From Pontederia crassipes (Eukaryota; Streptophyta; Magnoliopsida; Commelinales; Pontederiaceae): a DNA stretch of 64,000 bases. A program made the position numbers and the translations under genes. This document shows positions 1-13,207 of this stretch, in pieces. The DNA is taken from the NCBI GenBank assembly GCA_030549335.1, contig CM060188.1, positions 70,276,696 through 70,340,695 on the forward strand. Reading direction: 5' to 3'. The notes under the pieces are model-generated. The model was given only the letters and a program-made list of their open reading frames with translations, was not told where the DNA came from and searched no databases. Every line of letters begins with the position of its first letter. Positions within the stretch are counted from its first letter, which is position 1.

Positions 1-1
1 C

Positions 2-115
2 CACTTTATTCGGGAAAAGGTGGAAAAGAAAGAGGTTCAGCTTGAAAAGGTTGATACAACAGAGAATAGTTCTGATTTTCTGACTAAAGCAGTTACAGGT
101 GTAAAGTTTGAGTGA
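2..115 (+). pseudogene. Ty1/copia pol fragment, C-terminal end of RNase H
   Basis: The frame starting at base 2 reads HFIREKVEKKEVQLEKV, then a segment ending DFLTKAVTGVKFE and a TGA at 113-115. This matches the end of Ty1/copia polyproteins of the Tnt1 type, where the RNase H domain closes with a HFIREKV motif followed by a D-LTK motif. RNase H removes the RNA strand during reverse transcription. Only the last 37 codons lie in the window; the rest of the element would be to the left. A purine-rich tract at 181-194 and an LTR follow, as expected. Confidence 0.8.
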
Positions 116-180
116 TGCTCTACTGCTGTCGGATTGAAGAAGAATGTTGCTGGCAAGGCTCTCATTGGTGTGAAGTATCC

Positions 181-650
181 ACCAAGTGGGAGAATGTTAG
201 AGTTGGTGAATACTTCAGGGCCCCTTGTTTCTCACACCGGGTTCGCCCACGTGAGCTTAGGGGAATCTGAGTATTATCCAATTAACAGTATTGCTGGCGT
301 ACGAACGAAAGGGGGGGTTCGGGGGGCCCCGCCCCCCGACGGCGGTCCCGCTTGGAGAGCCATTTTGGGTTTTTGTTTAGCCGGCCCGTGTAGTTCGGAT
401 TAGGTTTTTTCTCTGTTTTGTTCGGATTTTGAACCCGTTTGGAGAGGCTATTAATAGCCTAATTTCTGATGTAATTTGGTGTGGCGGCTGTAAACCTAAA
501 CAATATAGTGGAACCTCTTTGCAGGATGTAGCCCTCATCTCAAGGGTGAACCTGGGTAAATTCGTATGTCTCCTCTATTTTTCTGCAGTCTCTCTGCGAT
601 CTTCTCTCCTTGTTCTCGGATTTTCCCATCAATAAAACCATACGGAGCAA
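181..650 (+). mobile_element. Polypurine tract and 3' LTR of a Ty1/copia element
   Basis: A purine-rich tract at 181-194 lies just upstream of a TG at 195 that probably starts the LTR. The LTR carries a GC-rich inverted segment near 307-345 and a pyrimidine-rich end around 580-630. Its right border is not certain because no matching left LTR or target duplication is in the window; the end given is an estimate. Confidence 0.6.
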
Positions 651-659
651 TATGTTCCT

Positions 660-1860
660 CTGACCAATTAGTAATATGATATGTGCATTATGCATATGTG
701 CATACATGATATGATATGATACATAATATGGCATAGTACATGATATGATAATTGAAATGTTATATGAAGTAAAACAAATATGTGACATGTTATATGATAT
801 GTTAAAAATGTTGATTTATTGAGATTAGTTGATGCGGTATACTTCGTAATATGATATTTATTTATAAGTAATAATATGTTTAGCTTGTTTTCTATAAGTT
901 TTTTTCCAAATGTTAAATTAGTTTATCTGAATCTAATATGTGGTAACACATAGATCATGAGTTTTCAACTTACTGAGTTGTTGTTTGTTCATAATGTTAT
1001 TTTAACACTTTTCAAATTAGTAGACCAATCATGTGGCCGTGTTTGAAAATTTCCTATCGGATTAGAAATACTTTTGAAGACTTTGTCTCTTGATGTATTT
1101 TTGTGAAGATGTGTTACTCCTCTTAATGTGTTATATGGTGTGTAAAAATTAAATGTTTCATAAACATTTTAGAATGTATGTGTTTGAATTAACATGTGTA
1201 CTTACTATGAAATTAAATATAAGTGTGTTATGAACAATAAGAATTTGATCGATCGTATTATGTCGCGACTTGCGATTTAGACCAAAGTTTAATTGGAATC
1301 GTGACAATATTAATCATATGCAATCGTATATGATCAGACAAGATCGTAAAATTATGTGATCGAAATTAAGATTGTATTAAGATCTTACACATAAGATCCT
1401 CATCCAGATCGATAAGAGATATATCGTAAAATCTTAAGATCTTAATATTTAGATCGAGATCTTGACAACATTGCTAATTACGTCTATCAAATCTTAAATT
1501 TAAAATGTTATTCATAATCTAAACTAATTATATAAAAAATCACATCATTCATATATACATATATTAATATAATGTCAATAATTATTGGAATTAAATGTCT
1601 CGTGATGTTAATAAATAATTAAATATCTAATGTTACAAGCAAGAAAGAAATACGACTCCAAATTGTTTTCTCTCAAGTACGTGTGGAGTCAAATCAAGTT
1701 CACACATATAGATTATCATTGATATAAAAAAACTATGATAATCATAAATTAATTAAACTTTTATCTAAAAATTATTTATGAATCAATAATAGTTCCACGT
1801 ACACGTTTTTCTCAAATCCTTCTAAAACAATTGCATAATTTTCCTTTTTCTTTTTGGATT
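660..1860. other. AT-rich intergenic DNA with ATATG-rich and GATC-rich patches
   Basis: No gene is visible. Bases 670-820 are an imperfect array of TGATATG-like words. Bases 1230-1470 repeat GATC and TCTTAAGATC words many times, giving a quasi-palindromic patch. The rest is unique AT-rich sequence upstream of RPL23. Confidence 0.6.
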
Positions 1861-1883
1861 CCTAAGTAGTCCGAAAATTTTGT

Positions 1884-1968
1884 AGGCCCACTAACATGAA
1901 GCCCATTTGACACTGCTGGGCATAACCTTCTAAAACCCTAAACAACGCGTCGTCCCACGTATATAAAG
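1884..1968 (+). promoter_or_regulatory. RPL23 core promoter: GGCCCA/GCCCAT motifs, telo-box and TATA box
   Basis: Motifs typical of plant ribosomal protein promoters are stacked here: GGCCCA at 1885-1890, GCCCAT at 1901-1906 and TGGGC at 1917-1921 (site II type), a telo-box AAACCCTAAA at 1933-1942, and TATATAAA at 1960-1967. The TATA box is about 58 bases before the ATG, so the leader is short. In plants, telo-box plus site II pairs drive expression in dividing cells. Confidence 0.8.
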
Positions 1969-2024
1969 GGCCTCCTGATCTCAAGGTCTCTCAGGCGGCT
2001 CGCAAGCTCGAGAGCTCTTCCAAG

Positions 2025-3820
<1,796 letters not shown>

Positions 3821-4435
3821 TTACCTTTTATCTAGTTCTTGACGTCAATATTGGAGAGTTTTGTCTACAGTTTGTACTGAAATCATAATATTGTCGTAGA
3901 ATTAATCGTCTAGTCGTTCGAGAGATTGTATTAGCTATCTTGGATCATTTGTCTGGTGTCTGCTGAGTGCTGTTTGATGATAACCAGTTTTGCTTCTTGA
4001 ATGTTTTTTCCGTTGTTTTCATATGCGTGGTATTGATATCGCAACATGTCTTACGAATTGTCATCTTGCAAAAGATTAGTGTTCGGCAAATATTCCCAGG
4101 GGGTAACATTCCGTTGTTACTACATTTGAAATCTTAATCATTAGTTTCAAAGTTAGTGTCCAATTGTGGGTTTATGCAATCATTGTGTTGACTTTTTAAA
4201 TTATTTAACTTTTTATGCAATCGTTGTTACTATATTTTATATTTTATTTGAAATCTTAATCATTAGTTTCAAAGTTAGTGTCCAATTCGATTGATTGGAT
4301 CTGACTTTTCGATTCGTTCCAGTCGGTCATCAATCGATTGGATGGCTGGGTTGAATTTTATAGCATTGCATGACACCAACTGACAATTATCTTATTGGAT
4401 TAAAACTACTTTTCATTTCTTTTACTTTCAGCCTA
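3821..4435. repeat. RPL23 3' flank with a perfect 42-bp direct repeat
   Basis: The 3' flank contains two identical 42-bp copies at 4124-4165 and 4246-4287, with a similar GTTGTTAC word just before each. This is a local duplication of about 122 bp with drift between the copies. No ORF of note is present. Confidence 0.75.
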
Positions 4436-5155
4436 GAAAGTGGTGTGTTGAAAATTGGATCGGACAACGAACTGAAAGAACCGAAAAAATTTTAGTTTCA
4501 GACTGGTCCGACCGGTTAAATCGGTCTTTGGTTAATAATAAAATATTATAATTTAATATAATATATTAAATTATTTATGTAACAAATATATATATATAAA
4601 TTAAGACATAATAGAGTAAAAGATTATAATAAAACTAAAGTCTAAGTTTAAATCATAAAATAAAATATTATAATCAAAATAATTTTATATAAAATTTTTC
4701 TTAATCTGTTATTAAATTATTAAAAAATTCTCTCTCTGATTTATCTCTCTCCTCTCCCCAACTCTCTCTCATTTTTCTCACACACGTCTTTCTCTCTTCC
4801 CAACTCTCTCTCTCTCTTTCTCTCTTCCCAACTCTCTCTCTCTCATTCCCAACATCTATCTCGTCACTCTCATTTAAATCTCTCTCCACATTTTTCCACG
4901 TAAGCCTCTCTCCTTCCCAAAGTCCACTCATTCTCTCAACTTTCTTCCTCAAATCTCAATCACGTATTTCTAAATCCGGTTCGGTTCACAGTTTAACTCA
5001 GCTTAACCCAGTTTTATCCGATGTTTTACCGGGTTTGATCGGTTTAATCCGATTCAAAAGGTAGTCCGGTTTTAATTTTCACTGTGACCCTTGTTAACAA
5101 CCGATCGATGATCGGACCGGTCGGTCCGGTCCGGTCCCGACAACACTGTGTTCAA
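4436..5155. repeat. Probable non-autonomous transposon with CGGTCC-rich ends and a TC-rich core
   Basis: The left part (4450-4530) and right part (4975-5150) both carry many CGGTCC, CCGGTT and GGACCG words, and they are loosely inverted relative to each other. The middle (4727-4945) is an imperfect CTCTCT tract. The ORF read from this tract on the minus strand is low-complexity and not a gene. I could not define exact ends or a target duplication. Confidence 0.4.
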
Positions 5156-5341
5156 CTCCCGCTACCACCCCTTTTCATCTTTTTCTTAACATTATTCAAG
5201 AAATTTATTAAATGAAGATATTAGTCTTTGTGCATAAAAAAATTATAAAGGGCATAATGGAGCATAAAAAATTTAAAAAACAATTGTTTATTGTTGTGTT
5301 ATCATGAATTATCATTATTATCGAATATAGAGGATAGTGAA

Positions 5342-6370
5342 TATTGTTGGATCAAAATTTTAATGATATATAAAATTATATTTTGATGATATAAACTTCG
5401 AAAGACTAAATTAAAATACTGAAAAAGTTAAAAAAAAGATAATTTTATACACTACACTTTGATTAAATAATTGACTATGATCTTATTAGACTTTGAATGA
5501 ATCATAAATATTAAAGTTGTAGAGAATTATGTTAACTATTCATAAAATTTAATATTATTTAATTTGAAAAACTATGCAAAAAATTATGCTCAAAATAGTG
5601 CAGGTCGGTCAACTTACCGGTTGAAGAAAGAATGTCAATCGACACAATACCGATCAACCGATCTACAGATACCGGTCGACCGACAAAGACATGAGCTACT
5701 TCGGACGATGCCAAGATGATATCGATCGACTTATAGGTCGATAGTCCGATGGATCGACCAACTACAGTAAGAGAGCAAATCAACTCAACGGTCATATAGA
5801 CCGATCGATCGGTCCATAAATACAGTCGACCGGTCCTCTGGTCAAATGAATAGTAACGACTAGTTTTGAATGAGTAAAATGTGAAATTAATTCTGAACGA
5901 ATTTTTCACGTGCTGAAGCCTATAAAAGGAGTGTCAAAGTTAGAAGCAAAGATACTCATTCAAACATTGAAGTAAAATTTCAAGAAATTAAAAGATCTTT
6001 TTCCTTGAAGTTATAATTTAGAATTTTTTTTCTCTCTTCTATTCTTGTGAGTGTTCTATTGTAAAAGAGAGAATTCTCTTCTTGTGAGTGTTTATTATAA
6101 AAGAGAGAAACTATTTTTCAGAAAGATTATGATAGCTTATATGTGAAAGATGTTTCAAATGTTACATTTTGAACGAGAAAAAATATTAGCTTATTAAGAA
6201 GAGAGACTTACCTTACTTTTCGAAACAGAGAAAATGTGATTGTGTAAAGAGCTTTCTTCCTTATCCCATTTGGAATAAAGGAAGTATTTTAGTAGAATCT
6301 CTGATGGTCTCGAGGTCAAGAAGTTGGAACAGGATGTAGGTCAAGGTATGGTAAAACTTCGTCAACAACC
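5342..6370 (+). mobile_element. Probable LTR-retrotransposon LTR remnant
   Basis: The sequence begins near TGTTGGATCAAAA at 5345. It has a segment rich in GGTCGACCGAT words (5600-5845), a TATA-like CCTATAAAAGGAG at about 5921-5933, then a long AT-rich transcribed-type leader. This order resembles plant LTRs. No internal coding region or partner LTR is nearby, so it may be a solo LTR. The right end is not resolved. Confidence 0.45.
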
Positions 6371-6555
6371 ACTGTGTACTTGTGTTTGTTAAATGTATGT
6401 ATTTAAAAAAAATGTATAAAAAAATATTGGATCATGAAGAATATATTAATTAAGAATCTATTTATTATTACTTCTAAAATTTTATTATGAGTTTTATAAT
6501 AGTTATATTCTTTGACTATCAATATTTTGATGATAGAAAAAATATTATTTAATAT

Positions 6556-6960
6556 AGCTATGTTTGGACGGGGATTTGCAAGTGAAATTTATGCAAATCC
6601 CCCCAAACACTTACGAAAGTTCTCGTGGAATCTACGGGCTCACGAAAACTTTCATTCAGTCAACCCACAGAAACTTTGATTCAGTCAAAGCTCTTAATTC
6701 CTCAAATCATCAGAACTTGAGTTCTTGCCTATTGCAAGAACTTGTAAGCTCTCATCGTGCGACCAAGAGAAAGACATAGGCGAGTTTTCATTTTTGCCAA
6801 ACACTCATCAAAATTCATCAGAATTAATATGTCACGTCGCCCAATCTTTTCTCCATTTTGATGATTTTTTGTCAAACTTCGTGTGAGAACTCTTCTATCA
6901 CTTTGTTAGTTGGGTTCGAGAACTTAAGTTCTTAAATTTTTATTTTGCCAAACACTGCAG
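6556..6960. mobile_element. MITE-like element with TGTTTGG termini
   Basis: The left end contains TGTTTGGACGGGG and the right end, read on the other strand, starts GCAGTGTTTGGC. The interior has several AAGTTCTTG/CAAGAACTT words in both orientations, giving a foldback character. The family resembles the element at 51002-51313. No clear target duplication was found. Confidence 0.4.
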
Positions 6961-7129
6961 AATAAACTGATCAACTGACATTAAAATTTTAGAAGTGCCA
7001 ATACGTTGATGCTTAATTAATAGTTGCACTATTCTTTTTGGCCGCGTAACTCATTTATTAAAAATAACATATTTTGAATTGATTATGAAACATAAAAAAA
7101 TAAAACAAATATATGAAGGTCAATAATAA

Positions 7130-7299
7130 TGGTCGTTGGGCTGCTTGAACCGAACGGGACCGGACAAAAAAAACTTCAATTGTTCCCGTGCTGTCGCCCT
7201 TTACCCATTTCTTCTCGTCTCGGAAAAATCCGCCCGTTTCCGACTTTTCGCCGCTCCGACGATCGCCGCCGCCGGAACTCGGATTGAGCAGAAGAGGAA
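7130..7299 (+). promoter_or_regulatory. ARPC3 5' leader region
   Basis: GC content rises sharply just before the ARPC3 start codon, with pyrimidine-rich and CCGCCGCCG segments at 7190-7285. This is the usual look of a plant 5' leader. No clear TATA box was assigned. ORFs on both strands here are not conserved proteins. Confidence 0.5.
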
Positions 7300-9521
7300 A
7301 TGGTATTCCCTGCTTCGCCCTAAATTTGTTCTTTTCCTTCCTACGGATTTGTGTTTGCAGAAATTGTTCTGAAATCAAAGATAAGATGATCGCTTGCGGG
7401 TTTCGTTTAGTGTACAAAGTTGCCGTCTTGATTATGCGATCTGTCATTTTTTTTTTCTTTGAAGATTTATAGTTCCGTCATCATCGATCTTGTTGTTGCG
7501 TTATTGTTCCAGATCTGTAGCAATACATGTAGGATGCGGAGGTGATTTTTAATTAAGACCTCCTAGGGTCAAATTGGTTCATTATGTACTTTTAAGTCTA
7601 TCGGACGATTTGCTTGGGGAAATTTTGTTTTGCCATCAAACTGAATCGGTATCAAGAATCATCTGGTGGAACGCGTTTCCTTCTTCTGAATGATCACCGG
7701 CTCCTGATATGTTGTTGCATGCGAGAGGTCAAATCTTGTATCAAAGATACTGACATCAGTAGCATTTTATGATCTGCTACCGTTAAATGCATCTTTGTGC
7801 ATTTGTCCAGTCTTTCACTCTCATTATGGACATCGTTAGCATTACAGAAGTTTGCTTGTTTGCTGTTTGCCAATTTTTTTAGATGTGTTCTTTGTGTTCG
7901 GAACCTTTGAAATGGGTCAGTCATTTTAGAAATCTGAATCGAGAATGCTATTTTCGTGAACATATACTGATAACCTTCAGCAAGTGATGAAGTAACTTTT
8001 TAGTTTCATCTATGCTGTGAGCTTAAGCATCAAGGCTGTAATGTAACATTAGGCAAGAGTAGCTGCATGGTTTCACACTTTCACCTATTCCTTTTTTTAC
8101 TTGGTGAATATGATTTCACTGTTTGTTTTTGATGAATCGTTAGCATGCTAGTCCCCACAAGCACGTGAAATGGCTTATGTAAAAGAATTCTACTGAGATC
8201 GAGGGGTTCGGTAGATCTCTTTGTTTTGAATAGGTTCGGTAGAAATTGTGTCATGTACTGTGTACGAAATATTTATGGTTTAAGTACCACATGGATGGAA
8301 ATTGGTAAATACTTGGAAAACACACTAATTGGCTTTTAGGAGCCATGCATTTAGGTGGGGGGATGTGATACTTTGTTTTGTTCCTTCTTAGCTTGTCTGA
8401 CCACTAATTGATGTCTCTTGTTGGTTTATGCTGACTTTACATCATAAGGTGCCAGAAATAAATTCACAAGTGTATGACTGTTGCACCAGATTTTGTTTTA
8501 TTTACTAACACCACTAATTTTGTTTCTTCAAATCTCGGCCTAACTGGGTATTTTCAAAGTTGCCCACATGATAGAAACCGTTGTTGTTCACCAACTAATT
8601 TCTAGGATTGATATATTTCTGGGAAGATGAGGAAATTATGGCTGCAAAAAACAATCATATACAAGAACATACTATATATGACAAGTGATATGATATTATG
8701 TACGAACAAGGAAACTTGATAGATAAGAGCTCCATTCCTCAAGGGTCCATTAATATTACAAATTTCATGGGTTTATGGTTCTAAATTTGATACAAGTTCT
8801 TATTACAGGTGTATCATTCTAGCTTTGTTGATGATGAAGGTATAACCAAAGCTTGTGGTTGTCCTCTTCTTCCGTTGAAAAGTCATATCAAGGGTCCTGC
8901 CCCTGCCTCAGATCCAGGTTCCTTTGGGCCCTTCCTCCTTTATGTAATATTCTTCTTGCTTCTTAACCACATGATTCTTTGTAGTAATTTATTTATACTT
9001 TTCAGAAAAAATTGACATTGTTGATGAAGCAATAACTTTCTTTCGAGCAAACGTGTTCTTTAGGAACTTTGACATTAAAAGTTCTGCTGACAAGCTCCTT
9101 ATCTACTTGACATTTTACATTAATGTGGCACTGAAACGGCTGGAGGGTTGCAGAACTCTGGCTGTAGGGACTAAGGCCATCATTAGTTTGGGCCTTGAGA
9201 AGGTCCCTGTGCCTGGTGAGCCAGGATTTCCTTTCCCAGGGTTATTTTCTCTTCCTCAGTCTCAGCAAGAAACAGGTATGCTACCATCTCTCGAGGTCTA
9301 TGTTGATGATGAATTCTGGATTGTTACTCTTTGTTTCTGAACTATCGTTGACTCTTTCTTTCCCATATGACATTACAGAGTTATTTAGGAACTATTTGAA
9401 GCAGATAAGAGAGGAGACTAGCGGGAGACTGCTGAGTTGTGCTTATAGACCTAATGGCACTCCGAACAAATGGTGGCTGGCTTTCGCAAAGCGGAAGTTT
9501 ATGAACATTGTAGTTCTATAA
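7300..9521 (+). CDS. ARPC3: Actin-related protein 2/3 complex subunit 3 (ARPC3, p21-Arc)
   Basis: ARPC3 is a small subunit of the ARP2/3 complex, which nucleates branched actin filaments; in plants it shapes trichomes and other epidermal cells. Coding exons are 7300-7302, 8809-8917, 9006-9275 and 9379-9521, all with GT/AG borders. They total 525 nt, giving 174 residues, the usual plant length. Exon 1 contributes only the ATG, which abuts the donor GT. Exon 2 then begins with a GTG codon and reads VYHSSFVDDEGITKACGCPL. Exon 3 has DIVDEAITFFRANVFFRNFD and the hallmark VPVPGEPGFPFPG. Exon 4 ends in NKWWLAFAKRKFMNIVVL. No damage is seen. The first intron is about 1.5 kb. Orthology to plant and animal ARPC3 is clear along the whole length. 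Confidence 0.96.
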
Positions 9522-10232
9522 CTTTTGATCGTATCATATGAACCTGTAAAGCCATACTATGCAATTGAGCTTTGCAATCAAACCAATGCCGTTCTTGACA
9601 ACATTTCTTTAGTTGATGGATATTTCCATCTGGGATCTTCTCGTATGTATATTTTAGTGTCACGACAATGGAGTGAGATTAATGATTTTGGTTTTCACTG
9701 TGTTCCTTTATGCCTGTTCTGCTTCAATATACTCAAAAGTTTCAGATGTCATGCATTGTTCTCTGGTCACTGTTCATCTCAATCCAAGAACCTGCACAAA
9801 TAATGATTTTAACAGGCTCAACTTTATGGTGCCGCGAAATTATATCATGATCAGGTGTTTGGAGATAAGTTTTCTTCTTATTATTCTTTGGCATATCAAG
9901 TGCTGTTGGACTTTAGGAAAAGGTGTCTAACAACAATTCCCATTGTAATCATTGCAGCCTAAGGTGATCATTGTGTGCAATATTCCCTAATAATTTGGAG
10001 TCGTTATTTTTTGCGTCATGACGTGGTTAACTTCCCTTCCCCAAATTGACAAACCCAACTTTGATACTTCCAGTTTCCTACAATTAACAAACTTATGAAC
10101 TCTAGTTGTATTATGCATTTTAATTACTCTTATCAGTCTTATAATAAATTTCAAATTTCAAATTTGGAGATTATAAATTGTGTTCAATCAATAAAAAATT
10201 AACTAACTTTAGAATTGTAAAAGTATTCTCAA
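9522..10232. other. ARPC3 3' flank and intergenic DNA
   Basis: This stretch holds the probable ARPC3 3' untranslated region and unique AT-rich DNA. Short ORFs at 9525-9930 show no recognisable domain and are not called. Confidence 0.5.
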
Positions 10233-10358
10233 GGGTACTATTATATTCACTTCAAAACACGCTACTTGTTACTCACTGCTGAAAGTGCTGAAGATTTTTA
10301 TCATTGTGAGATAAAATTTGGTAGTAATAATGTATTTTGGAGTGAGAATAGTAGTGTC
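10233..10358. mobile_element. 126-bp MITE with ~25-bp inverted repeats and 9-bp target duplication
   Basis: The two ends are imperfect inverted repeats of about 25 bp (a GGTACTAT start pairs with the ATAGTAGTGTC end). Flanks read TATTCTCAA (10224-10232) and TATTCTTAA (10359-10367), a 9-bp target duplication with one mismatch. A 9-bp duplication fits the Mutator superfamily, although the terminal sequence alone does not settle it. Confidence 0.7.
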
Positions 10359-11039
10359 TATTCTTAATAGTTATAACTAATATGTTAAAAAAAGATTAAT
10401 TTCAACATAATCATTATGACTTACATATAAAATATTTCAACTAAAAACATTTTATTTTAATCATAGTATAAAATAGAACTTAATGATGGTGTTCCTTTTT
10501 TTTTAAAGGAGAGACACAATCGTTAGATTTTTAATCCAACAATTAAAATGATAGAAGACATGGTATCCCTTCTTTAAAAGAGGGACACATCCATTTGATC
10601 CTATAAAATATTATGACAATACAAATTAAAATATATAGAAAATTAAGATGAAAAGAGAAAGGGAGAGAAGAGAGAAAATATATTTTTATATTGTAAAAAA
10701 ATTAGAAAAATAAGAGTATAACAATAACTGATTTAATCGATTTACAAAATGTAAAATATATAAGTAGAATCATTAATTTATTCAACTTATAGGTTGTCGA
10801 ACTTAAAACATATAAGTAAAAATATATTATTTATCAAGTATGGGATTGATAGAATGTAGCATGCATTGGGCGGTAAAATACAACCGTTCATTCTGAACTT
10901 TGGATATACTTTATGGTTCATAGATGACTTAAATGAAGAAATGAATGTAACTGTTTTGATCCAATTCGTGATCCTAAAACAAGAGCATCTCTCCCCCATC
11001 CACCTTCTCCCACTCTTCCTCGATCTATCTTCCCGCATT
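10359..11039. other. AT-rich intergenic DNA with two short hairpin repeats
   Basis: Around 10488-10592 a segment of about 60 bp occurs twice. Each copy has a stem of CCTTT/AAAGG or CCCTTC/GAGGG type followed by GAGACAC or GGGACAC. The remainder is AT-rich and shows no gene. Confidence 0.4.
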
Positions 11040-11980
11040 ATGAATAAACTTGGTCCGACCCAATCAAATATAATTGGACTAAATCAAGTTGGGTCGAAAC
11101 TCTTTTGAGTGTCAAATCTCATTCAACTCGATTCTAGTCGGATCAAATCCGATCAAATCTCTCTTTGTGCCTTCATTTATCTGATTTGGTCACACAAGCA
11201 CGAAGATACTAAATGGAGAAGGAAAGAGACTTGATAGAAGTTACAAAAGTTGATGGCATGTTTGTGTAGAGTTGCAGAAGACGACAATATGGTTAGGGGG
11301 CGCAGGAGAGGTTTTGCGGCATCTGACGGTCACCAAGGAGTCATGGGCAAGTGACAGTAGTGGTAGTAGACATCAGGGGCGCCTTAGGCAGCAAGAGCAA
11401 TGACATTGGAGGAGTAAGGGTGCTCTGATCAGTGTGATCGATGTTGATAGAGGTGTTCACCGGGTCGAGACAACTTAGTAAAATAAAAAATTCGAGTTCA
11501 CCCAAAGTTTTTGGAGTGTTCACGGGATCGGGTTAAAAAATTTTAATCCGACTTGATCCAATCCAATCTGATGACCTACGTTTTTATTTATTTTTTTAAT
11601 GTTAAATGATTTTTTGTTAATTTAATAGTTTTATATAATTTAAACTTGTAAAAATATAAAATAAATTGTTTTAAACATAGACAAATATATAGATATTTAA
11701 AATAATATTTTATTTATAATAGAACTAAAATAATAAATGATTTTTTATATTAATAAAGGAAAAATAAAAAAAAGAATAATGACGGCTGGATAACCCGACC
11801 AAACCCGACCCGGCCGAGGTCGAGTTGGGTCGGGTCATAGCAAAAATAAAAAAAGAAAGAAAAGGAAACCCGACCCGACCCGATGTTGAAGATATCGTCT
11901 TAGGTGTTTGGGTCGGGTCGAATTTATTCATATGTCGGGTCAAACATAATCTAGATGTTGAAGATATCATCTTAGGTGGA
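11040..11980. repeat. Transposon-derived segment rich in CCCGACCC / GGGTCGGGT words
   Basis: Short GGGTCGGG and CCCGACCC words recur at 11050-11150, 11455-11570 and 11790-11945. A 25-bp phrase beginning GATGTTGAAGATATC occurs at about 11882 and again at 11954. This looks like decayed non-coding transposon sequence; no coding domain is visible. Confidence 0.4.
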
Positions 11981-11990
11981 AACAACTAAA

Positions 11991-12203
11991 CAATTCTCTC
12001 TCTCTAATATAAAATGGCAACAACAAGAAAGGGAGGAGCAATTACAAATTTCTTCATTCTCTCTAGCTCTTCACTTTTGCTTAACAAAATCACTCTCTTT
12101 CTCTCTGATAACAATTAAAATGGCAACGCCTAAGAGGAAGGAGCAATTCCAAATTTCTTCGTCTTTTCTCGAGACGCTCCTCACTTTTGCTTAACGAAAT
12201 CAA
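11991..12203 (+). repeat. Diverged ~106-bp tandem duplication
   Basis: Two adjacent copies of about 106 bp share the order AAAATGGCAAC, GGAGCAATT, CAAATTTCTTC, TCACTTTTGCTTAAC and AAATCA. The ORF starting at 11976 is made by this repeat and is not a known protein. Confidence 0.65.
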
Positions 12204-12644
12204 TCCACAACCTTTCAACTTTTAATTAAGAGCTTTCAATTCTTGTTAGATTTGTGATCGACTCTCCCTTCCTCCTAGAAGCATGCTTGGCAGCATCCCA
12301 TGTTGATCTCTTGATCAATATTTGGATGGCTCGGATGAAAGGTTGTAAATTATAGTCAGAAATAGATATGTATATTCCTTTTTCTTGCCAAATATGTAAA
12401 TTTACTTATTAAAATTTGCTTATATATAATTTTATAACACTGAGCATTGAAACTTGTAATTATCAGATATTCAATAAAAAAATTATTAATGGTGATAACA
12501 AATATTTGATGATGGATCCTACAATTAAAAAAGGTATTATTCATTGTCTTTCTTGTTCTTTCCCTTTAAAAAAGAAAATAAAGACTTCAATTTTTCCATC
12601 TACATATCAATTGCTCTTATAGGCCCTAACTCTGATCTTTAAAG

Positions 12645-12648
<4 letters not shown>

Positions 12649-12693
<45 letters not shown>
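12649..12693. repeat. (AT)n microsatellite
   Basis: This is an uninterrupted run of about 22 AT units. Confidence 0.95.
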
Positions 12694-12696
<3 letters not shown>

Positions 12697-13198
12697 TTCG
12701 GATATTATAAACTATGATCAAACGTCAGTTCACAACTATTATTTCATATTATAAATCTTCTAAAGGGTTCTCACCTCTGGTTGGTGGCATAACTTTTTTT
12801 TTTAAAAATACACGATTAAAAAAGTTGAATGACCATTATAACAACTTTTTCATTAATTTATTATTTCGTTATGCTCTTTTTTATTTTATTTTTTTAATAA
12901 TGATCATGATTGAAGCATATAAAATGTTGAATGGCCATATTATTATAAAATAAAATAGGAATGAAGGAGAAAAAAAATGTCGATATGTCATTTCTTTTAA
13001 AATTTGACACAGATGATAACAAAAATATTAACATAAATGTCACATCAATATTTATAATAATTAATCTTCTATCATTAGTTGGAATGATCATGACCGTAAA
13101 ATTATTAAAATTTGATAAATGTTATCACAAAATAAAGTTTTGATCACCATGTTAAAAATGAGAATTTGTTCATAAAAATTACTCCAATGAATTTGTTC
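12694..13198. other. AT-rich intergenic DNA
   Basis: I see no gene or clear element here. Short ORFs are AT-rich noise. Confidence 0.5.
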
Positions 13199-13207
13199 AA
13201 AATGATC

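Noticed and set aside
4701..4952. Minus-strand ORF of 83 aa with many RERERE repeats
   Set aside because: It is a translation of an imperfect CT microsatellite.
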